38,838 nucleotides of DNA from Phoronis australis (taxonomy: Eukaryota; Phoronida; Phoronidae): the NCBI GenBank assembly GCA_002633005.1, contig NMRA01000593.1, positions 144,280 through 183,117 of the forward strand, in the 5' to 3' direction. This document shows positions 22,001 through 31,286 of this stretch, piece by piece. Each line of letters begins with the position of its first letter. Position 1 is the stretch's first letter. Position numbers and translations under genes: made by a program. The notes beneath the pieces were generated by a model. The model saw nothing but the letters and a program-made list of their open reading frames with translations. It ran no database searches and was not told the DNA's origin.

Positions 22001-23103
22001 AATACAACCTGCGATGAAATTGAGTAAACATTTCCTATTCAGGAAACATTGTGTTACGAAATAATAACTGAGACCTATAGAAAGTGTGCTGAGCTAAAAA
22101 ATACATTTTACAGTATCAAACGTATACAACACTGAATTTGCGTTTTTTTGTACTCCAGTGTAAAAATTAATTTACCCTACCGTGTATTTGCTAGGTTTTT
22201 GCGACCAAGCAAGTTTACCCAAAATCATCAACTGTGGCATTCTTCAGCCACATAAATGTTTATCTGACTAGAAACTTTTGAGTTTATATTGTACTCGGGC
22301 GTAGGCCAACCCGACCTAAGAGTCAGTGACAAAGCAAAACAGAGAGAAATCAGGCGGCTGACGACAAATCCTGTTTTCTCCCGCCTCTGCTATGGTCCCG
22401 CACACGTCGGATATTCGCTTGAAGCGGTTATAAACCCGCGTTCCGTCCAAGAAACAAAATTTTGACTTAGACTATGCCCTCACCACAGTAAAATTGATCT
22501 CAACGTGTTCCTTACTTATACGAGTTTGAAAAGAATTGGCAGTTCATTGCTCCATGCTCGGATCGTAAAATGACACGCTGTGAGTTAACTTGTAAGCCTC
22601 GTGTCAGGCAATGACAAAATGTCGGCCCAGACATCATCTGCGACTTGACTAAGAAATAATTTCAGACCAATCTCATAACAATAAATGGTTTAAACCAGGA
22701 GTTTTTCATTGCGATGAAAGGCAGGTTTATTGCGAACACTATGAACTGAGCATCTCGGTGCAGTTGTTCTAATTCGTGCAATTTGCGCCTAATCATGATA
22801 TAATGAGTCCGGATTTCGCCTAGCTCGGATAAAATCTTATGCAAGATTTACTGTAGTTATGTAAAAGCGACACTAGACGACAAATAATGGTGACACGGAA
22901 AACGCTACATAGATGTAAAAATCAGCACTGTATATCCAGACTGACCCACGCACCTGGAAATAGAAGTAAAACATTGCGACAAAACTGTGTACCAGCCTCT
23001 TACCTTTGGCCTTGTTTACGGCCGAGTTGATCATTGTGCCGATTTTACCGGGGAAGCTGTATTGTCTAAACATAGTCATCATCGAGTCCACTTTGACAGA
23101 CAT
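6780..23103 (-). CDS. PPP2R2A: PP2A regulatory subunit B55 (PPP2R2 family), complete nine-exon gene
   Basis: B55 is the WD40 beta-propeller subunit that directs the PP2A scaffold-catalytic core to substrates, including in mitotic exit. Coding exons in order: 23004-23103, 21554-21616, 18228-18325, 14507-14702, 13917-14044, 12535-12697, 11250-11414, 10261-10522, and the last at 8674-8950 (or its duplicate 6780-7056). All junctions are GT-AG and in phase. The total is 1452 nt, or 483 residues plus stop, against about 447 in human. Hallmarks include [137 protein letters not shown] and [12 protein letters not shown]. The extra length is an N-terminal leader and a loop near residues 88-106. One orthologue commonly represents the family in invertebrates, so the symbol is by orthology. 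Confidence 0.97.
8057..8062 (-). promoter_or_regulatory. Candidate PPP2R2 poly(A) signal AATAAA, copy 2
   Basis: This is the counterpart of the hexamer at 6153-6158, about 610 nt after the copy 2 stop. Position and surrounding sequence are conserved between the copies because of the duplication, not independently. Confidence 0.3.
8674..8950 (-). CDS. PPP2R2A: PPP2R2 last coding exon (exon 9), proximal copy
   Basis: This is the copy nearest exon 8, so a spliced transcript would meet it first. The acceptor TTTTCAG precedes G TAT GTG. It encodes the last propeller blade: [18 protein letters not shown], then [33 protein letters not shown] and the terminal strand [12 protein letters not shown]. 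The stop TAG is at 8674-8676. Confidence 0.93.
8951..10260 (-). other. PPP2R2 intron 8
   Basis: A 1310-bp intron, with donor GTAGGA at 10260 and acceptor TTTTCAG ending at 8951. Its distal 835 bases belong to copy 2 of the direct repeat. Nothing else is recognised in it. Confidence 0.85.
10261..10522 (-). CDS. PPP2R2A: PPP2R2 exon 8
   Basis: The 262-nt exon follows CTCCCGCAG and starts TA TTC GAG GAG, completing a Leu with the last T of exon 7. It covers residues about 305-391: [76 protein letters not shown] and FECAWSGND. It ends GAC AG before the GTAGGA donor. Confidence 0.97.
10523..11249 (-). other. PPP2R2 intron 7
   Basis: 727 bp, with donor GTATGT at 11249 and acceptor CCCGCAG. No other feature is seen. 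Confidence 0.85.
11250..11414 (-). CDS. PPP2R2A: PPP2R2 exon 7
   Basis: The 165-nt exon follows GTTCCCCAG and begins AC ATT GTG GAT. It encodes (N)[37 protein letters not shown] and [17 protein letters not shown], roughly residues 250-304, one WD40 blade. It ends AAA T before GTATGT. Confidence 0.97.
11415..12534 (-). other. PPP2R2 intron 6
   Basis: 1120 bp, with donor GTATCC at 12534. Plus-strand open stretches of 84-91 codons near 11,257-11,723 are partly antisense to exon 7 and partly intronic, with no recognised product. Confidence 0.8.
12535..12697 (-). CDS. PPP2R2A: PPP2R2 exon 6
   Basis: The 163-nt exon follows TTTCTTTTCTAG in phase 0, starting S-M-E-L-M-V. It encodes [52 protein letters not shown] and the first base of Asn, about residues 196-249. 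It contains the conserved [10 protein letters not shown] blade. Confidence 0.97.
12698..13916 (-). other. PPP2R2 intron 5, containing a minisatellite
   Basis: 1219 bp, with donor GTGAGT at 13916. About a quarter is occupied by the 16-bp minisatellite at 12,896-13,206. The remainder shows nothing recognisable. Confidence 0.85.
12896..13206 (+). repeat. 16-bp minisatellite, about 19 copies
   Basis: The unit is GTCAATGTCACAGTCT, with common variants GCCAATG at the start and a 17-bp form ending CAGTTTT. One unit carries an extra TCAATG. Because 16 is not a multiple of 3 and the unit has no stop in any plus-strand frame, it creates three overlapping spurious ORFs of Cys/His/Ser/Val-rich repeats. 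Confidence 0.95.
13917..14044 (-). CDS. PPP2R2A: PPP2R2 exon 5
   Basis: The 128-nt exon follows TCTTTCTTGCAG and starts AT AAA ACC, completing Asp. It encodes (D)[37 protein letters not shown] and VPKLK, about residues 153-195. From memory of B55 structures, this includes the extended hairpin that helps grip the PP2A scaffold subunit. It ends at a phase-0 AAG before GTGAGT. Confidence 0.97.
14045..14506 (-). other. PPP2R2 intron 4
   Basis: 462 bp, with donor GTCAGT at 14506 and acceptor TCTTGCAG. No other feature is seen. Confidence 0.85.
14507..14702 (-). CDS. PPP2R2A: PPP2R2 exon 4
   Basis: The 196-nt exon follows TACTTTCAG in phase 0. It begins with a lineage-specific linker, [19 protein letters not shown], then the invariant core [32 protein letters not shown] and AHFLLSTN. 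Residues 88-152. Human B55 has a shorter, different linker before EYNVYSTF. Confidence 0.95.
14703..18227 (-). other. PPP2R2 intron 3
   Basis: 3525 bp, the largest intron, with donor GTAAGT at 18227. Mostly AT-rich. It holds one plus-strand exon-like fragment at 16239-16283, described separately, and nothing else I can support. Confidence 0.8.
16239..16283 (+). other. Exon-like GC-rich fragment, antisense within PPP2R2 intron 3
   Basis: After a pyrimidine-rich run and ATGCAG, the sequence reads [14 protein letters not shown] then TGA, mostly with C or G at third codon positions, in an AT-rich intron. It looks like the last coding bases of a plus-strand gene with an acidic C-terminus. No upstream exon was found, so this is a hint only. 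Confidence 0.2.
18228..18325 (-). CDS. PPP2R2A: PPP2R2 exon 3
   Basis: The 98-nt exon follows TTGTTTGTTGCAG and starts CC GAC ATT ATC, completing Ala. It encodes (A)[32 protein letters not shown], about residues 55-87, the first WD40 blade. It ends in phase 0 before a perfect GTAAGT donor. Confidence 0.97.
18326..21553 (-). other. PPP2R2 intron 2
   Basis: 3228 bp, with donor GTTAGT at 21553. It contains a single N at 19648 with no repeat on either side, an 11-bp doublet (GAGTTGCTGCG) near 19,985, and a cluster of GGTGTCC/GGACACC inverted motifs around 18,570-18,650 that may be a decayed repeat. No exon is seen. Confidence 0.75.
19648..19648. other. Single ambiguous base (N)
   Basis: Unlike the N bases at 7886 and 35768, this one is not bounded by direct repeats that I can see, so it may be an ordinary ambiguous base or a joined gap. 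Confidence 0.6.
21554..21616 (-). CDS. PPP2R2A: PPP2R2 exon 2
   Basis: A 63-nt exon not captured as an open frame by itself. It follows AATTTGCAG and starts GA GGT GAT, completing Gly with exon 1. It encodes (G)[18 protein letters not shown] and TE, then a G that starts the Ala of exon 3, before GTTAGT. This matches the conserved WCFSQVKG...DDDVxEADIIS N-terminus of B55. Confidence 0.95.
21617..23003 (-). other. PPP2R2 intron 1
   Basis: 1387 bp, with donor GTAAGA at 23003 and acceptor TTTGCAG. It carries a cluster of promoter-like motifs about 240-280 bp before exon 2 (21,859-21,898). Confidence 0.8.
21859..21898 (+). promoter_or_regulatory. Promoter-like motif cluster (YY1-, ETS- and CRE-like)
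   Basis: Within 40 bp lie AAAATGGCGC (YY1-like), GGAAGT (ETS-like) and the full CRE palindrome TGACGTCA at 21891-21898. Such clusters are common in housekeeping promoters. The site is just upstream of exon 2, where an alternative first exon could begin. This is inferred from motifs only. Confidence 0.3.
23004..23103 (-). CDS. PPP2R2A: PPP2R2 exon 1 (start codon)
   Basis: ATG is at 23101-23103. An in-frame TGA lies 12 nt upstream, so this is the first Met of the frame. The exon encodes [33 protein letters not shown] and the G of Gly34 before GTAAGA. The phase joins exon 2 exactly. The KIG-M-N-A pattern recalls, from memory, the N-terminal leader of insect twins. Further in-frame Met codons at residues 8, 9 and 11 could also serve as starts. 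Confidence 0.85.
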
Positions 23104-23258
23104 GACTGATGGCGATCATTGGGCCGACACTGGGTGGCGCTAACTGAAATGAGACATATGAGTCAGGAAAAATGGCAAAAAAAAGTGCTGGAGCAGCTTT
23201 TGTAGACCCTTTCATACGGTCGTCGACGCGTCGATGTTTTACGAAGTTGCGGTCAGTA

Positions 23259-23292
23259 GAACGGTTTCGGTCCTAGTGGACCGAAACCGTTC
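23259..23292. repeat. Perfect 15-bp hairpin upstream of PPP2R2
   Basis: GAACGGTTTCGGTCC, a TAGT loop, then its exact reverse complement. It lies about 155 bp upstream of the B55 start codon, in the likely 5' UTR or promoter. Confidence 0.9.
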
Positions 23293-26200
23293 ATACAGCG
23301 CCAGTTAACTTCGAAGTAAGCAGGTGGATCTCTTGATAACGGAGCGTCGGCGCTACCTTGCCAATGCAAAAAAACTGGGCCTCGTGTGATGCCACTCCTC
23401 AAAAGTGTTGGTCTTAGATTACGCATCATTGAAGATATTGAAAGTTGGGGGCCTAGAGGTGTATGATACACGCTGTAGTGTTGGCTTACGTAGTAAATGA
23501 GCTCGCCCACGCCAAAATTAATAACACGGTGCCAAACGAAATAAGATTGGTAATTTAGACCCCGCGATGATCTGATGAAGACACTTACTTGGCTAATGGA
23601 ACGTGCGCTAACAGAAAATTGGATAATGCGTGCCACTATAAAAAGACGGATCGAGTGTCGAGAGCCTCGTTTTGATTACGCAGTGTATTGAATAAGTTAT
23701 TTCTGCACGAAATCTGGTTGATTCGTTGTTTTCTGACAAATGCGAAAAAATTAATTACAGTGCATTCAGAAAACGTCTTTCTATCTTCATTGCGTACAAT
23801 GTAAAGAATCATGAAACTGAGATGGAGTATAGCTTCGAAATACAGCACTTTTGGGCTCAAACTGCCATGTTGTGAACTCAAATAGCCCGTACCGCGATAA
23901 TGCGTGGACGTTATTTCAGGAAATTAATCTAAATGGCAACCAGCATATCGACGTTTGTTCACAGGTAGACTAATGGTACCGTGTAAGAGTTTCGCCACTT
24001 ATGTGAAAAACAACAATACATACTATTGCTAAACACAAGTAGAGCTATATTGGCCAAACTGACTTGATTTTCTTGCAATATCATACTGTCCCAACACAAG
24101 GCAAACAACGCGCTTTGTCCAGTTAATCAAGGATTTCCGTAGAGCTGCGCCATCTGTGGCCAGTGCACACTTCGGTTGTGCATACCTAGCCTAGTTCCAG
24201 TCTCTAGCGTATAGTTCTTCAGCCGCCTTTGCATTATTCGTAGGTTTAACTACAAGACACACAACCTGCCTATGTATGTCTCCGAGGTCCCCAACAAAAA
24301 TGGATGATATTTGAGATTTATGAATTAAATCTTTTAATTGTTTGGAAAAATTGCTGAATGACATAAACATTTTGAGAAAGATAAACATTTTTGGCATTCA
24401 CTTCACTCGCAGAACCTTCCAAACGCATCGGAATTGGTGTTAGAGGAGGAAGACCGCCTCTCTAAATTAGCAATCACATCCACGCATCACTCTCCGGTTT
24501 CGTCTTGATGGGAAAACGCCTAGATATTCTTGTCGTCAGTGAATTACGAGACCTGCAGGAATCGTATGCTCGTCCAATGACTGTTCAAGTAGATTAATAA
24601 CCTCGTGTTATGATATTTCCAAAGCGCTCTTACTAGTCTTCTCTTGAACCTTCAATCTTATGTAGACAATAATTGCTGGAATTTGATAAGTGTTCTTTCC
24701 CTACCTGTACGTTATAGGAGCACGTTACCAGATATAGTTATTGTCACGTACAAGTTCATCGATCCATTTATTCAGTGCAACAGCTTATAATCAAGGAATG
24801 CTGCATATTTTCAACGACTTCAGCATCCAATGAAATCTACTTAGCAGTTTGTCAATAAATCGGTCTAAGGTTACGCATATCTGCGTCTGAAGTGTACGTC
24901 ACACGTTGTTTGTATTAACATGATAACGTGATTGTTATCGAAGTTTTAGGGCAATTGACTTGCAAGGTGACGGATCCCGAAAAGATAAACTGTATCTCTT
25001 ACATGCAATCCGTTTAAAATTTCGTGGAACCGTGTCTTGATATCAAAACATACATGAAGAGCGTTATCGGACCGCTGACACTCGATAGCAGATCTCACAA
25101 TACTAAATAGGCTAACCGCTAAGTTTGGCAACTGATCTATTCCAAACCACTCCCTCATTTTTTGTGTTTTTTGTCCGCATTTGCCGGTAAAAATACTCTC
25201 CACGAGGTCTCGCAGATTGAACAGCCACTACTCTGATCTAAGATGTGCCACGATATAACATCGGTTAATGATGCGGAAAATACCATCGCGAACAGCTGAG
25301 ACTGGTGACAACGCTGACTTCTCATTGGACTCGGTCATACTGAGCAGTTCTGAGTTCTACATGTGTGATATACAACCTGCATCTCACAGTTTAGTGACCG
25401 AGGCCTAAGCCCTGTCGACTGTACACATCGTGGCTCCTATTTTGTAATAGACTCTCGCCGATCTATAAAGTCGACTTATGTATTGAATTAGAACATGTCC
25501 AACATTTGCTCCCAATTTTGATCGACTCAGGAGAAGTCAACGACTTTTTCCAAAGTCGGTGTCAAGCCTTATACGACTAGTCGGAAAGTGTACTTGGACA
25601 TCAGACATGTCTTAAAGCCCTCCGATTTTTTAGTACGTGGTCGAATGCTTCGTACACAAGTTTTTTTAACTGAAGTTTACACACTCAGAGCATTGCCGAC
25701 GTCTACGTTTTAAATCTAAAAGCCTTGTCAGAATACTGGTCTGCACACCCATGTCATATCTATATTACTCCATATCCGTGTTTCGAAGTCGATCGCAAAA
25801 AATTGGAGAGGGTACCTGATGAGATAGTAAGACGCGCCGCTGAGGTGGCTGCCATTTTTCGATTTTTTGTAAAGATTTGGGTCGCTTTTTGAAAGGATGA
25901 GGAAATCACTATTTTGCATGACAATTCTCTGCACGGTGAGAATGCTGGCGTGATGATTTTCAAGCTAGAAAGGTCGGCAAACCTGGTTGGTCCCGGCTAG
26001 CGACGAGCGTCTGAGACTCCTTGGTTTTGAGATGCACGTCGCACAATTATAGCCGTCTCGGTACAAAAGATGGGTCGCTTTTTTCACCCGAAATGGGTCA
26101 CTGGCAGTTCTATCTCCAAGAGTAACCATGGGTTTTATATAATTCATTTTAGTCTGGTATAAACATCGCAGCTACGCTCACCAACCCTATAAACATGAAT

Positions 26201-27882
26201 AACATCACGTATTTTATAGAACCGAGAAACTGTCTCAAATATGGTAGTCACACGCAGTGTCGGAACATTTTGGTGGCATTGGCGGTTAAAGCATAATTAT
26301 ACCGTATTTAGCGAGTCTACTTTTTGGAAAACAAATTGGTTGGGCACATTGCAGGCGAGGAGTCAGGCTGAGGTGACTAGCATGGACTCGCTTCATGACA
26401 TCCTGGATCCGCGTTAGTAGGATTGCCTCACTGTTTTGTGCCTTATGGAGATTACATGTATAATGTCTGAAGGTTTCGACGCTTACCTGAGAAGTGCGTT
26501 TTGCGCTGTGGATAAGTCCATGTACAATACACTAAATACAATTCCAGCAGTACACAACCCGGCGGTTCAGTCCAACAGTATACTTTGAGCCAGTGATGTA
26601 CGACACTTTTGTTTTCTGTACTCAATACTCCGCTTTTCAGATCCTTGTAGTTATTTGAACAGTCTTTTTGTCTCGCGGATAGACGACATCTACTTGTGTT
26701 CGATACGCAATTTCCGCAATGATGCGGCAGCTCGTGCTGACCTCTGCGGTGATGGAAATCTATACTCGTACCCGCGGTCACATTCGCATGTCAACTCAGC
26801 GGCGCTATACAGGTGTTTATTCAATGAATGGGAGATAAACACGTGTTGCCGGATGACTCAATGATGTTTTCAATAACAGCTGTGACGTGGGCCACTATCG
26901 ATACAAAACGTAAACAATGTTATCTCGACAAGCCCTTGGGTGTATGACCTGCTCCATCAGCGATATAGTTGTCGTCACTTTTTATTCTTCACCAGGTCTG
27001 ATAATCCGGACTATAATAATCAATTCAATATGTGGAAAATGTACAGTTCAAGTTTGTAATAATTATGAGTCATGGATAATGTGGTGAGATAACGATAGTT
27101 TATCGACCAGGTAAATGTTATAGTTTGTTGATAGCATCAAAAGTGCAGCACAAATACGAGAACACGGTGAAGGGTAGAGATTGCCAACAGGTTGTGTGCT
27201 ATTTTTTCAAATCACTAATGAGGGTTTCTTTCATCGCTTTGGGTTGCCGCCCCACTCCAATAAGTACTGGGGCATCTAGAATCCTGACTACCTGGAATAA
27301 TGGGAAATCTCATACCCGAGACGATGTTCCCACCGTCACGATCGCCTTTTCTTTTCACGGTTCCTTCATAGTGAGATGGCCCCAACACAGAGACGAAGCC
27401 AGGAAGACCACATGTACAATGCTCGCCGGCCGAAAAGCAGTGACGAAAATTTTGTGCCCCCCACCCTCCTCCCCGCTTGCCACCGTGACCGATGCGTCAC
27501 CTCTGTTCCCCACCGGTAGTCACAATTTTGCTGCTCAACCCGGCCTTGCAGTTTCGCCCTATATGTGCCTCTTGTGTGTGTGCAGACCACCACACAGATA
27601 CCGAACACACGCACGCAGGCACAAACACACACATCCCGAATGCCCCCATACCAAAACGGAAAAGCGGGAACAATTAATCCCGAAGTAGGCGGCACGATCC
27701 ACCACGTCCCGGGTAGCTAATTAACTTCGTTGTTGTAACTGGGCGCGGTAAATGCAAACTTTCCTCACAGGTGGTGTGTGCAGGTGTCAAAAGTATTGTT
27801 TTACAACACGAGCAGTCTGCGTCATCGACCGCTTAGTAAAGACAAGGAAAAATGTAGTATCGTATCACTTGCTTCACGTATA
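23293..27882. other. Intergenic, no confident gene
   Basis: Only short ORFs are present. A 187-codon plus-strand ORF at 27125-27688 has Thr/His/Pro-rich low complexity over a CACACA-rich tract and no recognised domain. Several minus-strand open stretches between 24,190 and 26,780 are protein-like but interrupted; see the broken ORF at 24946-25338. Confidence 0.5.
24946..25338 (-). pseudogene. Possible broken ORF with one internal stop
   Basis: From ATG at 25336-25338 the minus strand stays open for 36 codons, meets TAG at 25228-25230, then stays open for 93 more in the same frame. The composition looks like a real protein (for example MREWFGIDQLPNLAVSLFS), but I recognise no family. The TAG could also be the end of an intron (GAGTAG). 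Chance openness is possible. Confidence 0.2.
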
Positions 27883-28659
27883 NNNNNNNNNNNNNNNNNN
27901 NNNNNNNNNNNNNNNNNNNNNNNNNNNNNNNNNNNNNNNNNNNNNNNNNNNNNNNNNNNNNNNNNNNNNNNNNNNNNNNNNNNNNNNNNNNNNNNNNNNN
28001 NNNNNNNNNNNNNNNNNNNNNNNNNNNNNNNNNNNNNNNNNNNNNNNNNNNNNNNNNNNNNNNNNNNNNNNNNNNNNNNNNNNNNNNNNNNNNNNNNNNN
28101 NNNNNNNNNNNNNNNNNNNNNNNNNNNNNNNNNNNNNNNNNNNNNNNNNNNNNNNNNNNNNNNNNNNNNNNNNNNNNNNNNNNNNNNNNNNNNNNNNNNN
28201 NNNNNNNNNNNNNNNNNNNNNNNNNNNNNNNNNNNNNNNNNNNNNNNNNNNNNNNNNNNNNNNNNNNNNNNNNNNNNNNNNNNNNNNNNNNNNNNNNNNN
28301 NNNNNNNNNNNNNNNNNNNNNNNNNNNNNNNNNNNNNNNNNNNNNNNNNNNNNNNNNNNNNNNNNNNNNNNNNNNNNNNNNNNNNNNNNNNNNNNNNNNN
28401 NNNNNNNNNNNNNNNNNNNNNNNNNNNNNNNNNNNNNNNNNNNNNNNNNNNNNNNNNNNNNNNNNNNNNNNNNNNNNNNNNNNNNNNNNNNNNNNNNNNN
28501 NNNNNNNNNNNNNNNNNNNNNNNNNNNNNNNNNNNNNNNNNNNNNNNNNNNNNNNNNNNNNNNNNNNNNNNNNNNNNNNNNNNNNNNNNNNNNNNNNNNN
28601 NNNNNNNNNNNNNNNNNNNNNNNNNNNNNNNNNNNNNNNNNNNNNNNNNNNNNNNNNNN
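27883..28659. other. Assembly gap, 777 N
   Basis: A run of N of unknown true content. ORFs that cross it are artefacts. Its right edge abuts an 11-C tract. Confidence 1.
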
Positions 28660-28683
28660 CCCCCCCCCCCAAATCCGCTTCTG
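28660..28683. mobile_element. Terminus of a CAG-type MITE cut by the gap
   Basis: Eleven C bases followed by AAATCCGCTTCTG. The reverse complement, CAGAAGCGGATTT then G-run, closely matches the start of the elements at 29092 (CAGTAGCAGATTTAG) and 32401 (CAGTGGCGGATTTA). The rest of the element presumably lies in the gap, where the homopolymer may have stopped assembly. Confidence 0.55.
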
Positions 28684-29091
28684 GTAAATGACCATGAATC
28701 CGATATCAGTCTGATCATCATTCACGGGAAATCTGGCTCTCAGTTGCGTAGATTTTTTCATCTTCATTGTATCTAAAACCACTCCCTTACCTTAAAACCG
28801 GTAAGATTTGACGTTATTTTACGTTTTTTTTGGAAGATTACGTCAACACAAAATTTTTATAAACTTGATATCGTCCCGTGTAGCAAATGGACCATTTTAC
28901 GGTTTGGGATTCATATGGAATATCATGTTTTCGTTTCGTAGATGCAAAAATCTCGCGAACCTGTAAGATCAAGTCTGCGCCAGATTTTTCCAAGTATTAT
29001 TAGCGAAGCACGTGTTCACTCTGCCTTGCGTTTACAGAACGCAACCTTGGCCTCCCACCTACCTGCTTGATGGAAACACTGAGCTACGTTC
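28684..29091. other. Intergenic, nothing recognised
   Basis: AT-rich sequence between the gap and the next MITE. No ORF of note. Confidence 0.5.
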
Positions 29092-29253
29092 CAGTAGCAG
29101 ATTTAGAGGGGGGTCAAGGGGACCATGCCTCCCCCCCCCTAAAATTCTCCCAGATTCCATTTGGCAGTTCCGGGCTGCGAATGGTTGACGGGCAAAATCC
29201 TGGCTAATACCCTACCCTGGGCCCCCTAAATCAAAATCCTGGATCCGCCCTTG
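29092..29253. mobile_element. MITE, 162 bp, with 5-bp target duplication CGTTC
   Basis: It starts CAGTAGCAGATTTAG and ends CCTGGATCCGCCCTTG, an imperfect inverted terminus (CAAGGGCGGATCCAGG when reversed). CGTTC lies directly on each side (29087-29091, 29254-29258). The CAG ends and 5-bp duplication fit the hAT superfamily. The interior has G- and C-runs and shares AGATTCCATTTGGCAGTT with the element at 32401. Confidence 0.75.
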
Positions 29254-29700
29254 CGTTCTATGATTTTATTTGTATGTTTCATTCTGCTTTAGACTGTCGG
29301 CGTCCCATACTTTATTTCAGTAGTGAAGAGTCCGTCTAACTGTAAAAAGGCCAATGACTTGGGGTTCTTTCCCACTGGAAGCCGGTGAGAAAATGTAGCC
29401 AAAAAGAACCTATGACTTGTACATAGAAATGGATTCCGTCACACTTCACAAATTTTATGTAGTAAGCAAACAACCGACCCTGTTAGTAAAAGTCTAATTA
29501 CGATCCGGGGTACTGGACTCTGTCTTAGGTATTTGGTGAGTTCTTGGAGACCCATTTTTCCGGTTGTATTAAATTGCTCTGGATGTTGACTCCCGGCCCT
29601 GTACCCCATATAGTGAGTGGTCAGCTGCATAAGCAAGACCTGGCGCTATTAGGGATATGTTCATTAACCGCATATTATATCTATTGACCATGACCCTCAT
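29254..29700. other. Intergenic, nothing recognised
   Basis: Only one 65-codon minus-strand ORF without recognisable features. Confidence 0.5.
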
Positions 29701-29910
29701 GCGCGCATCCAGCCTTTAATATGGGAGGGCTCGAATCTCTGACAAAGTCTTTTGCTAACAAAAAAGCGGGAGGACTGAAAAAAACGGGGTACCACCTTCA
29801 GGTCTGTGAACTGTGCGTCTGCGCTATTTAGTTTTTGTTTCTCTGAGGCGAACCTTTTTACCCACTTCGCCAAATAGGGGTGCTCGTTCTAGCCCCCCTG
29901 GCTCGCCGAC
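29701..29910 (+). repeat. Dispersed repeat family, diverged copy
   Basis: It begins GCGCGCATCCAGCCT and ends AGCCCCCCTGGCTCGCCGA. It shares GGGCTCGAAT, TTTTTGTTTCTCTGAG and CCACTTCGCCAAA with the copies at 35561 and 36185. The middle is poorly conserved, so this copy appears old. Confidence 0.7.
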
Positions 29911-30979
29911 ACTTTTCCTCTTTTTGGTGTAAAAGATTTTTATAAATCTCTCAGAGATGCGAAATCAAGATCAATGATGCTATGAGTTTGCACCTTCAGC
30001 CATAGTGAGAGTCCTTTTTTCACGTTCTTGTTAAATGTTGACCGCGTGAACTGATAGTGGCGATGTCGAGAGGTGAGCTAAGGTGACAACAGCTCTCCCC
30101 ACATGATAGCCACCTGCATAAGAATTAACTACTAACTTAAACTTGTAGTAAAATCTCTCTTTTCGAAAATGTGGGTGTACAGTTGTCTGTTCCGGCAATT
30201 AAATACCACACGAGATGAACTCAGTCGGGCGGACTAAATATTTGGATGCTAATACGACGGTGATAAAACTAGAATTTCATTTTTCAAACTACATCACTAA
30301 GTTCGTGTTGATTTTTACACACTCATGAAAAAATCGTCTAACATGTTGGGCGAAATATGCACCTTTTCTGAAGATTGTTTAATAGTACATTCCTCCTGGC
30401 ATCAGTGGGCTTTTATTGGAGACGGTGTCTGTTTGTTTTCACGTTTATAAGTATGTTTCACCGAAATTATGCTTGAGATTTTTCCCTGTTTACTCTTTGA
30501 GCCTGGCTAATTCCTGTTGACACCCACCAGTGTGGTCCATTCCACTCCTCAGAGACACTTGAGCCTACTTTTAGGAGCACGGTATTTGAAAAATCGAATC
30601 TAAAGGCAAATTGTGTCGTTGCTGGCTAACTTGATAAGTCAGTCACTTACACAGGCAATAAGTCTTGACTAGTTCTTATCAAACTATAATCAGTGAATGA
30701 TTGATTTTAGTTTTTGATTTGTCAGTACTGCTGCTTTGAAGTGAGAGGAAAAGTGCACGTCACATCCACTCTTATTACACTTCGATTCACTAATTTTCCA
30801 GCGAAATCGGGATTAGTTTCAATAATCGATATAACTTCATTGATTAGGTTTCAAATGGATAGATCTGTGACGGCCGTTGACATTTGTGTACTGATCATAA
30901 CGCAATATCAAATGAATGACCCTAACGTCTTTGCCTGGGTTTGAAAAAATAATATCCGTGTGTTGACGTTCGGCGTTTA
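29911..30979. other. Intergenic, nothing recognised
   Basis: AT-rich, with one 76-codon plus-strand ORF at 30714-30944 that has no recognisable features. Confidence 0.5.
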
Positions 30980-31256
30980 AAGGGACTATTTTTTCGAATT
31001 TACGACCGAAAAACGCGATTTTGAGATTATTTTTGGGTTTGACGAACTGTTATAACTTGAAGTTATTAGATTCAAAGGAGAAGACTACCTTTTTCATGTC
31101 ATTTTTAGTAAAAATATGATTCGTTAATTATCCCAGATATATGTTTCAGTTAATTACACCTTCCCGTAATTTTATTAATTAGTCGGGACCTACTCAGGAA
31201 GTGACGTTTAGGGGGTTGCAATTTCTCGCCATTTTGTTTCCGGCAAAAAGTCCCTT
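30980..31256. mobile_element. Possible MITE with AAGGGACT termini, about 277 bp
   Basis: The left end reads AAGGGACTATTTTT; the right end, reversed, reads AAGGGACTTTTT, so the termini match apart from one base indel. No clear target duplication is seen. The right end overlaps the hairpin at 31249-31286, so boundaries are uncertain. Confidence 0.4.
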
Positions 31257-31286
31257 CGAGAAAGGGACCTGTTTCTCGAAGGGACT
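31249..31286. repeat. Perfect 15-bp hairpin
   Basis: AGTCCCTTCGAGAAA, an 8-base spacer GGGACCTG, then the exact reverse complement. The flanks (CCGGCAAAA and ATTGCGG) extend the pairing imperfectly. Confidence 0.9.

Noticed and set aside
27125-27688. 187-codon plus-strand ORF
   Set aside because: No domain, low-complexity Thr/Pro/His tail over a CACACA tract, no splice or promoter context.
27752-28782. Long ORFs of 280-330 codons on both strands
   Set aside because: Almost all of their length is the N gap.
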